Shown: positions 8,344 to 17,714, counted from the stretch's first letter. The stretch is DNA of 64,000 nt from Pseudohalioglobus lutimaris (GCF_002866825.1 NZ_PKUS01000025.1:1-64000), one strand, 5' to 3'. Translations and numbers: made by a program. The notes: generated from the sequence alone by a model not told the origin.

Positions 8344-8746
8344 GTCCTTCGCTCGCGCCGAGGTGGAAATCGAAGTGCCTTTCCACGACATCGATGTCAT
8401 GGGTATCGCCTGGCACGGTCACTACGCCAAGTACCTGGAACTGGCTCGCTGTGCCCTCCTGGATACCTTCGATTATGATGTGGAATCAATGCAGGAGTCC
8501 GGCTATGTTTGGCCTGTCATCGAAATGAAAATACGGTACGCGCAACCGCTGAGCTACCGCCAGAAAATTCGTGTAGAGGCGAAGCTGGTGGAGATCGAGA
8601 ACCGGATGAAGATCGATTACCGGATATTTGACGTTGAGACGGGCAGGCGCTTGACCCGTGCCCATACAGTGCAGGTGGCACTGGATGCCGACAGTGGTGA
8701 AATGCTGTTCGCCAGTCCTCGGGCACTGCTGGAACGGTTTCAGTGA
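8336..8746 (+). CDS. apeK: Hotdog acyl-ACP/CoA thioesterase (ApeK, YbgC/4HBT type)
   Basis: A 136-residue single-domain thioesterase. The active-site region reads PFHDIDVMGIAWHGHYAKYLE, with the usual aspartate, glycine and tyrosine of the 4-hydroxybenzoyl-CoA thioesterase family (shown here in part). It would release or proof-read acyl-ACP chains in polyene synthesis. The ATG at 8336 overlaps the lyase end by 8 bases and gives the family's normal length. Confidence 0.85.
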   Translation: MTESFARAEVEIEVPFHDIDVMGIAWHGHYAKYLELARCALLDTFDYDVESMQESGYVWPVIEMKIRYAQPLSYRQKIRVEAKLVEIENRMKIDYRIFDVETGRRLTRAHTVQVALDADSGEMLFASPRALLERFQ

Positions 8747-9348
8747 GAGGGCGTTTCCTGCTGGTCAGTTTTATTTTGCTCGCCACTGGCACGTTTTCAG
8801 TGCTGGGCGATGAGACGCCCGCGACCGATGTGTTGTCTGACGTGGTCAGCCAGTTGGCTATTCAACAGCGGATTCGAGGCTCCTTTACGCAGGAGAAGCA
8901 CCTTCACTTCATGCAAAAGCCGTTCATCTCCCATGGTGATTTCAGCCTGGGGCGGGATGACGGACTGCGTTGGCAGGTGACGGAACCTTTGCCGTCGCTG
9001 ATGACGGTGCAGGGGGCGGCGGTATCGCTTGACGGTAAACCTGTTAACGATCGCGGCGTGGGTCGCCTGATCGCGGGTATCATGCTGGGTTTTATGCAGG
9101 GGGACCTCTCTGGATTAGCTGCGGAGTTTGAGATATCGGGAGAAGCCAGCGCATCAGGCTGGTTTCTCACCCTGGTACCAAAGGGAGGGGGGTTGGCATC
9201 AGTCCTGTCTCGTATCGAACTCTCGGGGGATCAATACCTGCACAGCGTTGAAGTGATCGAACGAAACACGACTCGAACGCGGACTGTATTCAGCAAAGTG
9301 GTGAAATCAGGCAGTGAAGGGGCGGCCCCCAGTGCAGCCAGCCACTGA
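8743..9348 (+). CDS. apeL: LolA-like periplasmic lipoprotein carrier (ApeL)
   Basis: A 201-residue exported protein. Residues 1-22 form a Sec signal peptide (FLLVSFILLATGTFSVLG). The mature part has the LolA pattern: IRGSFTQEKHL, then LRWQVTEPLPSLM. LolA folds bind acyl chains and cross the periplasm, so it probably escorts the pigment lipid. The start is a GTG overlapping the apeK stop (GTGA). Confidence 0.85.
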   Translation: MRGRFLLVSFILLATGTFSVLGDETPATDVLSDVVSQLAIQQRIRGSFTQEKHLHFMQKPFISHGDFSLGRDDGLRWQVTEPLPSLMTVQGAAVSLDGKPVNDRGVGRLIAGIMLGFMQGDLSGLAAEFEISGEASASGWFLTLVPKGGGLASVLSRIELSGDQYLHSVEVIERNTTRTRTVFSKVVKSGSEGAAPSAASH

Positions 9349-11584
9349 CATCCGCCGAGGGCCTCTGCTATGGAGTCTGTTGGTCGCAGGGATGCTCGCG
9401 CTGGCCCTGTTGCGCTGGCCCCAACCTCCCTGGCTGAGCACCGATTTCCAGCATCTCCTTCCTGAAACGAACAAACAGTACTGGACCGGCCAGGCTAATA
9501 AAGCTGTAGCTGCCTCGCTGGAAAGCGAGGTTTTATTGCTGGTGCGCGGTCCCGAAAATGCCCCGGTCGGTCGCTTTCTGGCTGAAGCAGTGGTGCAACT
9601 GGAGGAGGCGGGGTTTGCAGAGGAGGGTTTTGAGCTGAGCGAGGCCCGGCGCTGGCAGGCACTGGCCCGTACCCTGCAACCCTTTAGCCGCGGTCTGTTG
9701 AGGCCGGGGGACTTTATCAGCCTCGATAATGATGCGCAGGGGTACCTGCGGGGGCTGCGGGCGTTGCTGTATTCTCCATTGGGCGGGCCTTTCCTGGCAG
9801 GACTTCAGGAGGACCCCCTGGGTCTGTTTCGGAACTACCTGCAGTCGGCCGCTCCGAATTCAGCAAGCGTAGATTCTGCGGTGGGGGTGACCGAAATACG
9901 GGTGATCCGGGTTCCCAGGGCGATGAGTGGCTTCAATCGGCTGGCAGGTTTATACCAGCAATATGGGTCTCTGCGAGAGAGGGCGCAGAACCAGGGGCTT
10001 GAGTTCCACGCAGTGGGTGCACCGCTCTACAGTGCCTACGGGGTTGAGAGCGGGCGCAGGGAAATGAGTACTATAGGTGGCGCCTCCCTGTTGCTTTTGG
10101 CAACGCTGCTGGTCTGGGTTCTCGGGTCCGTCCGAGGGCTGGGGTTGATGTTGCTCTCCGTGGGCGTTGGCGTGGCAGCAGGTTTGTCGGTGACAGTGCT
10201 GGTGTTGGGAGAAATTCATATTCTGACGCTGGTGTTTGGGGCCAGCCTGGTAGGTATCTCTGCAGATTATTCCTTTCATTACCTCGCGCACTCACGCCTG
10301 CCCGGCTGGACTCCTGCAGAGGGCTTGGTACCTGTATACAGGGGCCTATTGCTAGGCGTACTGTCCAGTGCCACAGCTTTTGCCGCCCTCACCCTGCTGC
10401 CGTTTCCGGGTGTTCGGCAGATTGGCCTGTTCATGGCCAGTGGCCTGTTCGGCAGCTTTCTCACCGTCTGCCTGCTGTACCCCTCACTGTACCGTGGTTC
10501 CGCGAGTGCGAGAGAGCTGCCCCGGTTTCTGCAAGGCCGGCCGTTAGCGTATGTCTGGTGGTTCGCGCCGGTGACTGTGGTGGTTCTCGCTATGCCCGGT
10601 CTGCTCTTATTGCACTCGCAGGATGATGTTCGAGATTTCTATGCCGTACCGGCGGAACTGCAGTATGACGAAGACCTGATCGGGAGATTGCGCGGCAACA
10701 TTAACGGCAGTCAATACCTGCTGGTGCAGGCGGCGGATGAAAATGCGTTACTTACACTTGAAGAGCAGCTGCGCCGCGAACTGGACGTAACGCTTACCGG
10801 GATATCGCAATTGGTACCCAGTGTCGAAGCACAGTTGGCGAGCCTGTCATTGCAGCGGCGCTTGTCCCGGCAGGGTGTTACCGAGGCTTTTCTCGCTAGC
10901 CTGGGTTTTGATCAGAACTTCATTGATTCCTGGCAGGCTGCCCTCATGGCGCCGTACGAACCGCTTGCGCTGAAGGATCTTCAAGTGCTGGACCTTCCGT
11001 TGGGAACGGGGGGATTTCTTGGTTGCCGTGACGGCCAGTGTGCCAGTTGGATGCGTATGGATGGTGAGCCAGGCAGTGCTGATATTGAGCGCCTGGCGGC
11101 GCTTGCAGCTGCGGTGCGAGTAGTGGACCCTATTGAAGATATCAATCAACTCATGGGCGAGTATCGGCGGGGCATTCTGGCCAGTCTTTTACTCGGCAGC
11201 CTGGCGGTGATGATACTGTTGGTTCTCACCCTGGGGCCATTGCGGGCACTGCATATCCTGGCTCTGCCGGTGGCCGCCTGTCTGGGTAGCCTGGGAGCCA
11301 TCGGGTACATTCAGGGGTATTACGGCATTATCAACATGCTTGCCCTTTTACTGGTCCTGGGTGTCGGGCTGGATTACGGGATATTTCGCGGGGTGACAGC
11401 GCCTGCGAAGCAGGGGGCGACGTCGCTGGCGATCAGCCTGTCGGCGGTTACCAGTATCCTGGTTTTTGGAATGCTGGCTTTGTCCGACACGCCGGTGATT
11501 GCTGAATTTGGCCTGACCATCGCCCTGGGCCTCACCCTTGCCTATATCCTTTCCTGGTTTAGCACTGGATGGGACGACAGCTAG
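9314..11584 (+). CDS. apeM: MMPL/RND-type exporter (ApeM)
   Basis: A 756-residue transporter with the duplicated RND-like layout: a transmembrane helix near residue 20, a large extracytoplasmic loop, five helices at about 255-400, a second loop, and five more helices at about 615-750. Each helix bundle shows the typical small-residue pattern (SLVGISADYSFHY; LVLGVGLDYGIFR). It would flip or export the acylated pigment to the periplasmic carrier. Starts are GTG at 9314 or GTG at 9332; I list the longer form, which overlaps apeL by 35 bases. Confidence 0.87.
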   Translation: MKGRPPVQPATDIRRGPLLWSLLVAGMLALALLRWPQPPWLSTDFQHLLPETNKQYWTGQANKAVAASLESEVLLLVRGPENAPVGRFLAEAVVQLEEAGFAEEGFELSEARRWQALARTLQPFSRGLLRPGDFISLDNDAQGYLRGLRALLYSPLGGPFLAGLQEDPLGLFRNYLQSAAPNSASVDSAVGVTEIRVIRVPRAMSGFNRLAGLYQQYGSLRERAQNQGLEFHAVGAPLYSAYGVESGRREMSTIGGASLLLLATLLVWVLGSVRGLGLMLLSVGVGVAAGLSVTVLVLGEIHILTLVFGASLVGISADYSFHYLAHSRLPGWTPAEGLVPVYRGLLLGVLSSATAFAALTLLPFPGVRQIGLFMASGLFGSFLTVCLLYPSLYRGSASARELPRFLQGRPLAYVWWFAPVTVVVLAMPGLLLLHSQDDVRDFYAVPAELQYDEDLIGRLRGNINGSQYLLVQAADENALLTLEEQLRRELDVTLTGISQLVPSVEAQLASLSLQRRLSRQGVTEAFLASLGFDQNFIDSWQAALMAPYEPLALKDLQVLDLPLGTGGFLGCRDGQCASWMRMDGEPGSADIERLAALAAAVRVVDPIEDINQLMGEYRRGILASLLLGSLAVMILLVLTLGPLRALHILALPVAACLGSLGAIGYIQGYYGIINMLALLLVLGVGLDYGIFRGVTAPAKQGATSLAISLSAVTSILVFGMLALSDTPVIAEFGLTIALGLTLAYILSWFSTGWDDS

Positions 11585-12150
11585 TGCCGCGCGTTATCGG
11601 GTCAATTCTATTCGCGATGTGCCTGGCCGGGTGCGCAGCCCTGGGGGTCAAGGGTTCACTGCCCGTGGATCAGCGGAAGCTGTATCCGGCGTTGCCCCAG
11701 GGTTATGAGGTGCGTTTCGCCGTGCAGCTTCGAGAAGGCGAGTTGAGCGAATCGTATTTGCTTGCGGTCTCCAGTCGTATCGAAGCAATTCGAATGATGG
11801 TGGTGACCCCCCAGGGGCTGCCTGTCTATGAGGTGCAAACCAGCGTCGAGGGCACGCAGCTACAATGGCTCTCGCCCATGCGGCCTTCGTTGACACCGGA
11901 CAAGGTGGCTCAATTAATGCTCATGGTATATGGCAAAAAAGAAGAGGTGCGGTCGGCTTTGAATTCAGGCTGGACTTTACAGTCAGTTCCCGGCTCGCGT
12001 GTGTATCGTTTCGAAGACCATGAAAGCGGTCAAATAGACGTGGTTTATGAGGGAGAATATCCCTGGTACAGGGAAGTGCAGGTCATTGAGCCGGCGAAAA
12101 CGATGACGATCAAGATAAGAACTCTAGAGGCGGACGGTGTATTACCTTAA
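11569..12150 (+). CDS. apeN: DUF3261-type outer-membrane lipoprotein (ApeN)
   Basis: A 193-residue lipoprotein: signal peptide followed by a lipobox LAGC near residue 22, then a LolB-like beta-rich domain (LREGELSESYLLAV...IRMMVVTPQGLPVYEV). It is the expected partner of the LolA-like and MMPL proteins, receiving cargo at the outer membrane. Start may be ATG 11569 or GTG 11584, directly on the exporter stop. Confidence 0.8.
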   Translation: MGRQLVPRVIGSILFAMCLAGCAALGVKGSLPVDQRKLYPALPQGYEVRFAVQLREGELSESYLLAVSSRIEAIRMMVVTPQGLPVYEVQTSVEGTQLQWLSPMRPSLTPDKVAQLMLMVYGKKEEVRSALNSGWTLQSVPGSRVYRFEDHESGQIDVVYEGEYPWYREVQVIEPAKTMTIKIRTLEADGVLP

Positions 12151-13318
12151 TGATCTGGGTATTTTATGTACCCTCGGGGTAGGCAAGCCAGGCGTTTCGG
12201 CTGCTTTATTGGATCGGCGCGCGCCGCTGCCCGAACCCGCTGCCTTGTTCCAGCATCGTGGCCCCTATACCGTTGGTGCCGTCGAAGCGGACCTGCCCCC
12301 ACTTCCACCGGGGCTTGAACGTTTCGAATGCCGCAACAACCGGCTCGCTCATGCCGCACTGGAGCAGATTCGCGAGGCGGTTTCCCGCGCGTTTGTGCGT
12401 CACGGAGCGGAAAGAATCGGTGTTGTCATGGCGACCAGTACTGCAGGTATTGACGAATCGGAGAAGGCGGTAAGGGCGCATCGGCAGGACGGGATCTACC
12501 CGCAGGGGTATCAGGCGGTGCAGGGGCAACTGGGCGGCCTCGGGGAGTTCGTAGCAGCCAGCCTTGAGTGCGCGGGCCCTGTCTATACCCTCTCTACCGC
12601 ATGCTCTTCCAGTGGTAACGCCCTGTTGAGCGCCAGGCGATTGCTGGCGATGGATCTGGTGGATGCCGTGGTCGTAGGGGGTGTAGACAGCCTGTGTGAG
12701 ATGACGCTACAGGGTTTTGGCGCACTGGAGGCGCAGTCCCGTTCTCACTGCAGGCCATTCACAGCTGGCAGGGACGGCATCAACCTCGGTGAGGCTGTCG
12801 CTATCTTTCTCATGAGCCGGGAACCGGCAGCTATTCGCTTCATGGGGGGGGCGGGCAGCTCTGATGCCCATCACATTTCCGCTCCGCACCCGGAGGGGCA
12901 GGGTGCGCTGCGGTCGATGAGCGGGGCCCTGCAAGATGCGGGGTTAACCCCGGCCGAAATCGGATATCTCAACTTGCACGGGACGGCTACCCCACATAAC
13001 GACGCCATGGAGACCAGGGCGGTCAACGCGCTATTCGGAGAGTCCGTCCCCTGCAGTTCGACAAAGTCCATGACAGGCCACACCCTGGGGGCAGCGGGAG
13101 CACTGGAGCTCGGCTTGTGCTGGTTGTTGCTGTCCATGGATGAGCACTGGCGTCTGCCGCCGTCACTGTACCTCGCGGATCGCGACCCCGCGCTGGCGCC
13201 CGTTCTTCTGGTGGACCCTGACTCCATGGCGTACCGTAGGCCTCGCCATTGCATGAGCAATTCTTTTGCTTTCGGGGGCAGTAATGTGTCGCTGATAATA
13301 GGTGTCGCCAATGAGTAA
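12137..13318 (+). CDS. apeO: Beta-ketoacyl-ACP synthase (ApeO)
   Basis: A 393-residue ketosynthase with the full catalytic set: Cys in LSTACSSSGNAL near residue 155, His in NLHGTATPHND near residue 283, and Lys-His in STKSMTGHTLGAAGA near residue 310. It should condense malonyl-ACP with the growing aryl polyene. The known partner in this pathway is the half-size ApeC-like protein encoded at 851. The start is GTG at 12137, overlapping the lipoprotein gene by 14 bases. Confidence 0.9.
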   Translation: MYYLNDLGILCTLGVGKPGVSAALLDRRAPLPEPAALFQHRGPYTVGAVEADLPPLPPGLERFECRNNRLAHAALEQIREAVSRAFVRHGAERIGVVMATSTAGIDESEKAVRAHRQDGIYPQGYQAVQGQLGGLGEFVAASLECAGPVYTLSTACSSSGNALLSARRLLAMDLVDAVVVGGVDSLCEMTLQGFGALEAQSRSHCRPFTAGRDGINLGEAVAIFLMSREPAAIRFMGGAGSSDAHHISAPHPEGQGALRSMSGALQDAGLTPAEIGYLNLHGTATPHNDAMETRAVNALFGESVPCSSTKSMTGHTLGAAGALELGLCWLLLSMDEHWRLPPSLYLADRDPALAPVLLVDPDSMAYRRPRHCMSNSFAFGGSNVSLIIGVANE

Positions 13319-13760
13319 GTTCCCGCCGGTTGAGAAGCTGGTGCCCCACGCTGGGCCTATGGTGCTGTTGGATGAGGTCTGTGAACATAGCGACGAGCAC
13401 ATTGCCTGCCGGGTAAAGGTGCGTGCTGACGGCTTGTTTGATTCAGGGGGCGCGGTGCCCTCCTGGCTCGGGATAGAGTACATGGCGCAGGCCGTGGCGG
13501 CATTTTCAGGGTATGCGGCCCGGTTGCGCGGAGAGAACGTGAAGATCGGCTTCCTGCTGGGAACGCGGCGTTTCGAGACTTCCGCAGCATCGTTCACCTG
13601 CGGTGAAACCGTCACCGTGCGTGCGCGGCAGGTGGTACTGGCTGGTGGCGGTATGTCCGCCTTTGAATGCGCTGTTTCAGGCAAGCATATAGAACAGCGG
13701 GCAATGTTGTCGGTGTACGAGCCGGATGAGGAAAATCCAATATTGGAAAGCGATAGATGA
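13311..13760 (+). CDS. apeP: 3-hydroxyacyl-ACP dehydratase partner (ApeP)
   Basis: A 149-residue hotdog protein. It keeps the N-terminal VPHAGPMVLLDEV motif and has an acidic residue in SWLGIEYMAQA (Glu ~56), where FabZ has its catalytic glutamate. The GHFPG histidine of FabZ is absent; the segment reads DSGGAVPSW. The protein therefore supplies only half of a FabZ site, which fits the reported pairing of ApeP with ApeI. ATG at 13311 is chosen over the GTG at 13302 because it gives the family start MSKFPPVEKLVPH. Confidence 0.85.
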   Translation: MSKFPPVEKLVPHAGPMVLLDEVCEHSDEHIACRVKVRADGLFDSGGAVPSWLGIEYMAQAVAAFSGYAARLRGENVKIGFLLGTRRFETSAASFTCGETVTVRARQVVLAGGGMSAFECAVSGKHIEQRAMLSVYEPDEENPILESDR

Positions 13761-14485
13761 TGGACGAAACAATTCTGGTTACTGGGTCAAGCCGGGGTAT
13801 AGGTCGGGCCGTGGCGCTGCATTTGGCTGCGGCAGGCTATCGTATCGTCCTGCACTGTCGCCGTGAGTTAGAAAAGGCAGAGGAAGTCGGCAGGCAAATC
13901 GAGGCGGGGGGAGGAGTCGCTCGAATCCTGCAGTTCGATATCAGCGAACGTGAGGCTGTGGCGTCGATCCTGGAGCAGGACATGGAGGCGCACGGTGCGT
14001 ACTACGGGGTTGTCTGTAACGCAGGCATCGCCAGGGATAATGCCTTCCCGGCCATGAGCGGGGATGATTGGGATGCTGTCATTCGCAGCAACCTGGATGG
14101 CTTCTACAACGTACTTAACCCGCTCATTATGCCGATGGTACGTCGGCGCGCGCCGGGCCGCATTGTCACGATATCGTCGGTTTCTGGTCTTATGGGAAAC
14201 CGTGGTCAGGTCAATTACTCCGCTGCCAAGGCTGGTATAATTGGCGCCTCCAAGGCGCTTGCATTGGAACTGGCTAAACGAAAAATTACCGTTAACTGCG
14301 TCGCTCCGGGCTTGATCGATACCGATATGCTGGAAGAACTGCCGTTGGACGAAGTGACGCGCTCCATACCCATGCGTCGACTGGGAAGCCCTGAAGAGGT
14401 CGCGGCGGTAGTAAAGTTCCTGGTAAGCGAGGAGGCAAGTTACGTGACCCGGCAAGTGATTTCAGTAAATGGTGGATTGTTTTAG
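13757..14485 (+). CDS. apeQ: 3-oxoacyl-ACP reductase, SDR/FabG type (ApeQ)
   Basis: A 242-residue short-chain dehydrogenase with the NADPH-binding GSSRGIGRAV, the VCNAGIARD motif and the catalytic YSAAK (Tyr ~155, Lys ~159) after a conserved serine in ISSVSG. It reduces beta-keto groups during polyene extension. Start ATG 13757 or 13760; the first overlaps the apeP stop. Confidence 0.92.
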   Translation: MMDETILVTGSSRGIGRAVALHLAAAGYRIVLHCRRELEKAEEVGRQIEAGGGVARILQFDISEREAVASILEQDMEAHGAYYGVVCNAGIARDNAFPAMSGDDWDAVIRSNLDGFYNVLNPLIMPMVRRRAPGRIVTISSVSGLMGNRGQVNYSAAKAGIIGASKALALELAKRKITVNCVAPGLIDTDMLEELPLDEVTRSIPMRRLGSPEEVAAVVKFLVSEEASYVTRQVISVNGGLF

Positions 14486-15706
14486 ATGAAGCGTGTTGTT
14501 GTAACTGGAACCGGTTGTATTTCCTCACTGGGAAGTGACTGGGCGGAGGTAAGTGCACGCCTGAAAGCAGGCCGCAACGCCATCGTGCATATGCAAGACT
14601 GGGACCAGTACGAAGGCTTGTTTACCCGCCTGGGAGGCCCGGCAGAGTTTTCCAAGCCGGCCGAGTGGTCGCGCAAAGCGGTGCGTTCCATGGGCCGGGT
14701 AGCCATGATGGCGGTAAAGGCCTCAGAGCAGGCGCTCGCTGAAGCGGGCCTGCTCGGCGACGAGCTGCTTGCCAGTGGCGATGTCGGTGTGTCTTACGGC
14801 TCGTCTGCCGGCAGCACTTCGGCGACTGCGGACTTTGGCAACATGCTGATCAAGAAGCGTACCGATGGCTTGAATGCCACCAGTTATATTCGGATGATGA
14901 GCCACACCTGCCCGGTCAATATTGGCGTTTTTTTTGGTATCAAGGGGCGTATCTATACCACGTCCAGCGCTTGTACTTCTTCCAGCCAGGGCATTGGCTA
15001 TGGCTATGAGGCAATTCGAAATGGCCTGCAGACAGTGATGGTCTGCGGCGGCGCAGAGGAGCTTTGTCCTACCGAGGCGGCAGTGTTTGATACGCTCTAT
15101 GCCACTTCGACACGCAATGACCAGCCTTCGCTGACGCCCAGGCCGTTTGACCAGGACAGAGACGGCCTGGTGATCGGCGAAGGCGCCTGCACGCTGGTGC
15201 TGGAAGAACTGGAACATGCGCGGGCACGGGGTGCCACCATCTACGCGGAAGTGGTCGGTTTTGCCACCAATTCAGATGGGGCGCACGTCACACAGCCCGA
15301 TTTGGACTCTATTTGCGTGGTACTGCAGCGAGCGTTGGACTCTGCTGGTGTGTCAGCCGCTGATATTGGCTACATCAGTGCACATGGCACGGCAACTGAA
15401 AGAGGCGATATCGCCGAGAGCCAGGCGGTGCTGAAAGTGCTCGGAGACAGGGTGCCAATCAGCGCCTTGAAAAGCTATACAGGGCATACTCTTGGCGCCT
15501 GCGGCTCTCTCGAGGCCTGGGTCACCCTGAATATGATGCGTGAAGGATGGTTCCATCCAACTCTCAACCTGGATCACGTCGACGAGCGCTGTGCGCCAAT
15601 TGATTACATAGCCGGTGAGGGCAGGGACCTGGATTGCGACATTGCCATGTCTAATAACTTTGCCTTCGGGGGCATCAATACTTCACTGATTTTCAAGCGG
15701 ATTTAG
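14486..15706 (+). CDS. apeR: Beta-ketoacyl-ACP synthase, FabF-like (ApeR)
   Basis: A 406-residue ketosynthase with Cys in SSACTSSSQGIG near residue 163, His in ISAHGTATERGD near residue 298, and SALKSYTGHTLGACG near residue 330. All catalytic residues are present. It starts directly after the reductase stop. Its 3' end overlaps the convergent flavoprotein gene by 14 bases, so the two operons meet tail to tail with no spacer for a terminator. Confidence 0.9.
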   Translation: MKRVVVTGTGCISSLGSDWAEVSARLKAGRNAIVHMQDWDQYEGLFTRLGGPAEFSKPAEWSRKAVRSMGRVAMMAVKASEQALAEAGLLGDELLASGDVGVSYGSSAGSTSATADFGNMLIKKRTDGLNATSYIRMMSHTCPVNIGVFFGIKGRIYTTSSACTSSSQGIGYGYEAIRNGLQTVMVCGGAEELCPTEAAVFDTLYATSTRNDQPSLTPRPFDQDRDGLVIGEGACTLVLEELEHARARGATIYAEVVGFATNSDGAHVTQPDLDSICVVLQRALDSAGVSAADIGYISAHGTATERGDIAESQAVLKVLGDRVPISALKSYTGHTLGACGSLEAWVTLNMMREGWFHPTLNLDHVDERCAPIDYIAGEGRDLDCDIAMSNNFAFGGINTSLIFKRI

Positions 15707-16967
15707 TAGTAGACCGGCAGTAATCCCACAAAGCGTTGAGGCGTCGGCCAGGGCTTTTCACGTAGGGGTTGTTTCGATCCCATGCGTAACCCGCGAGAAT
15801 TGCGCTGATCATTGCGCGTATTTCCGGCGACTGTTGTTGATAAAAAATGATGTCCTGGAAACGACCGTCATACCAGGCAGTCACGAACTCCCGAAACGTA
15901 TCCACGCCCTGCTGAAGGGGGAGGGCGTAGTCTGTTTGCCAGTCAACGTTTTCGCCACTTAACTGCCGGTGTAGCGCCGCGCTGGCGAGGCTGGCGGATT
16001 TCATGGCAATGGTGACGCCGGAAGAAAACACGGGATCAAGAAATTCACCTGCATTACCCAATAGCGCGTACTGATTGGAGGCGAGCTCGGAAACATTGGC
16101 GGAGTAGCCGGTTATGTTGCGTACGGGTGTATCCCACTCAGCGTCCTTGAGAATCTCTGCAAGTACCGGGTCCTCGCCCACTAACGTTTGCAGCTTCTGG
16201 TGGGGTTGGCCTTCATAGTTCTTGAGCAGCTCAGGATCAATCACCACCCCTAGAGAACTGCGACCGTTGCTGAAAGGAATGAGCCAATACCACACACCCT
16301 GAAACCGTGGGTGGACACTGATCAGAATCTTTTCTCTATCGAAAGCAGTGCTGGTGATTCTGTCTTCTACGTGGCAGAACAGAGACGATCTCACCGGAAA
16401 ATCAGACGGAGACTCCAGGCCAAGCAAGCGGGGTAGAACCCTGCCGAACCCGCTGGCATCGAGCAAAAAGCGGGCTGTAAAAGTTTGCTGGGTCCCATCA
16501 GGGCGTTGACATTGAACGGTGGGTTCCGGCTGATCCAGGCTGACAGCGGTAATCTGATGTTGATAGCGAATGTCGGCCCCTGCATGCGCCGCCTCGTCTG
16601 CTAATAACTTGTCGAAATCAGCCCGGGGCACCTGGTAGGTTTCTCCGGGGCCCGGGGAGAATTTGTCGTTGAAGTCGAATTTGCTGAATTGACCGCGGCG
16701 CTGAAACATGGCGCCGTTTTTGACCTGGAAGCCAGCGCTGTTGACCGCATCGCTCATGCCCGCTTCAGATAGGAACTCCATGCATTGCGGTAGCAGGCTC
16801 TCGCCTATAGAGAACCGGGGAAACGTCTCCCGTTCCAACACCAGAACCCGGTATCCTCTTGCTACCAGCAGTGCGGCGGCCACCGAGCCGGACGGTCCGG
16901 CCCCTATGATCAGGACATCAAAGCGTTCGCTGGGTGTCTGCTGTGAGGTGCCGCTCAGTGGACTCAC
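15693..16967 (-). CDS. FAD-dependent halogenase-like flavoprotein
   Basis: A 424-residue flavoprotein with the FAD-binding DVLIIGAGPSGSVAA at residues 17-31 and GESLLPQ near residue 55. Two features of flavin-dependent halogenases are visible: a lysine in AGFQVKNGAMF (Lys ~83) and GVWYWLIPF (~224-232), close to the GWxWxIP motif. The related geranylgeranyl-reductase group shares much of this fold, so monooxygenase or reductase activity remains possible. The start is a GTG overlapping the upstream gene's stop (GTGA). Position beside the pigment genes suggests it modifies the pigment, for example by halogenating the aryl head. Confidence 0.75.
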   Translation of the reverse strand: MSPLSGTSQQTPSERFDVLIIGAGPSGSVAAALLVARGYRVLVLERETFPRFSIGESLLPQCMEFLSEAGMSDAVNSAGFQVKNGAMFQRRGQFSKFDFNDKFSPGPGETYQVPRADFDKLLADEAAHAGADIRYQHQITAVSLDQPEPTVQCQRPDGTQQTFTARFLLDASGFGRVLPRLLGLESPSDFPVRSSLFCHVEDRITSTAFDREKILISVHPRFQGVWYWLIPFSNGRSSLGVVIDPELLKNYEGQPHQKLQTLVGEDPVLAEILKDAEWDTPVRNITGYSANVSELASNQYALLGNAGEFLDPVFSSGVTIAMKSASLASAALHRQLSGENVDWQTDYALPLQQGVDTFREFVTAWYDGRFQDIIFYQQQSPEIRAMISAILAGYAWDRNNPYVKSPGRRLNALWDYCRSTTKSA

Positions 16968-17404
16968 TCTGCCAGGGTCACAACGTCCCCGAGGAAAGTC
17001 ACGCCGGCCATGATGGCTCCGTTACCACACTCAAACTCGGTTTCACTAACGAAATCGCCTTCCTTGTAATAGCTGCGGATGTTGATGACCGCGTTGCCGC
17101 CCTCTTTGCTTATCCTGTCCTGAAAACTCAGCATGGCAGACAGAAAGGCCCACTGACACGCGAACTCGTCGCTCTTGCCGAAGGCGTTAGTCTTCTTGTT
17201 GCTCATGAACTCGCCGTGATTTTTTTTCACGGGTGCGTGGGACTGCTTGCCGAACTTGAAGGTATAGCCCTTGTTGAGCTTTTCCCTGGCGGCTTCCAGA
17301 TTCATTGCGTCTGCTATCGAATATCGGTTGCGGTCATCTCTGGCAGTAGCGGGGAAAGCTGAGAGGATGGAGAGGGCGATGAGGGTCAGAATAAGGTTTT
17401 TCAT
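16964..17404 (-). CDS. Small exported protein coupled to the halogenase-like gene
   Basis: A 146-residue protein of unknown function with a clear Sec signal peptide (MKNLILTLIALSILSAFPATA). The mature part is mostly beta-like with two cysteines (near residues 104 and 128). ATG at 17404 is preferred because GGAGG lies 5-6 bases upstream; an upstream ATG at 17416 sits before that ribosome site. It overlaps the halogenase-like gene, so the two are co-translated. I do not recognise a characterised family. Confidence 0.75.
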   Translation of the reverse strand: MKNLILTLIALSILSAFPATARDDRNRYSIADAMNLEAAREKLNKGYTFKFGKQSHAPVKKNHGEFMSNKKTNAFGKSDEFACQWAFLSAMLSFQDRISKEGGNAVINIRSYYKEGDFVSETEFECGNGAIMAGVTFLGDVVTLAE

Positions 17405-17636
17405 TGATGCCTCCATGGCTGCTTAAAACCCGAAAGAGTTTAGCAGTATTGAGCGTGATGCACACCCCGGTGTAGTGGTGACAGGGCGATCACCAGCCTC
17501 GCTGGCTGGCTGTTATCGAAGTGTTGTCCTCGCAACCAAAAATCTTCCTGGACGCAGTCTTCAAAGGTGGTGCTAAACCACGAGCATCATGTGGATTTTT
17601 TCCTGGCAGTTTGTGAGCATTAACCTGTAGCCGCGC

Positions 17637-17664
17637 TTGTACCTGCTAGCGAATCAGCCATAAT
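17637..17664 (+). promoter_or_regulatory. Candidate sigma-70 promoter for the Mrp operon
   Basis: TTGTAC at 17637-17642 and CATAAT at 17659-17664 are separated by 16 bases. They lie about 50 bases before the first gene of the antiporter operon. The remaining part of the roughly 310-base gap (17405-17714) between divergent genes shows no gene or repeat I can support. Confidence 0.4.
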
Positions 17665-17714
17665 GCGTGTCACTGCGTGATAATAATGTTGGATAAAGCA
17701 AAGGTGTTTCAGGA

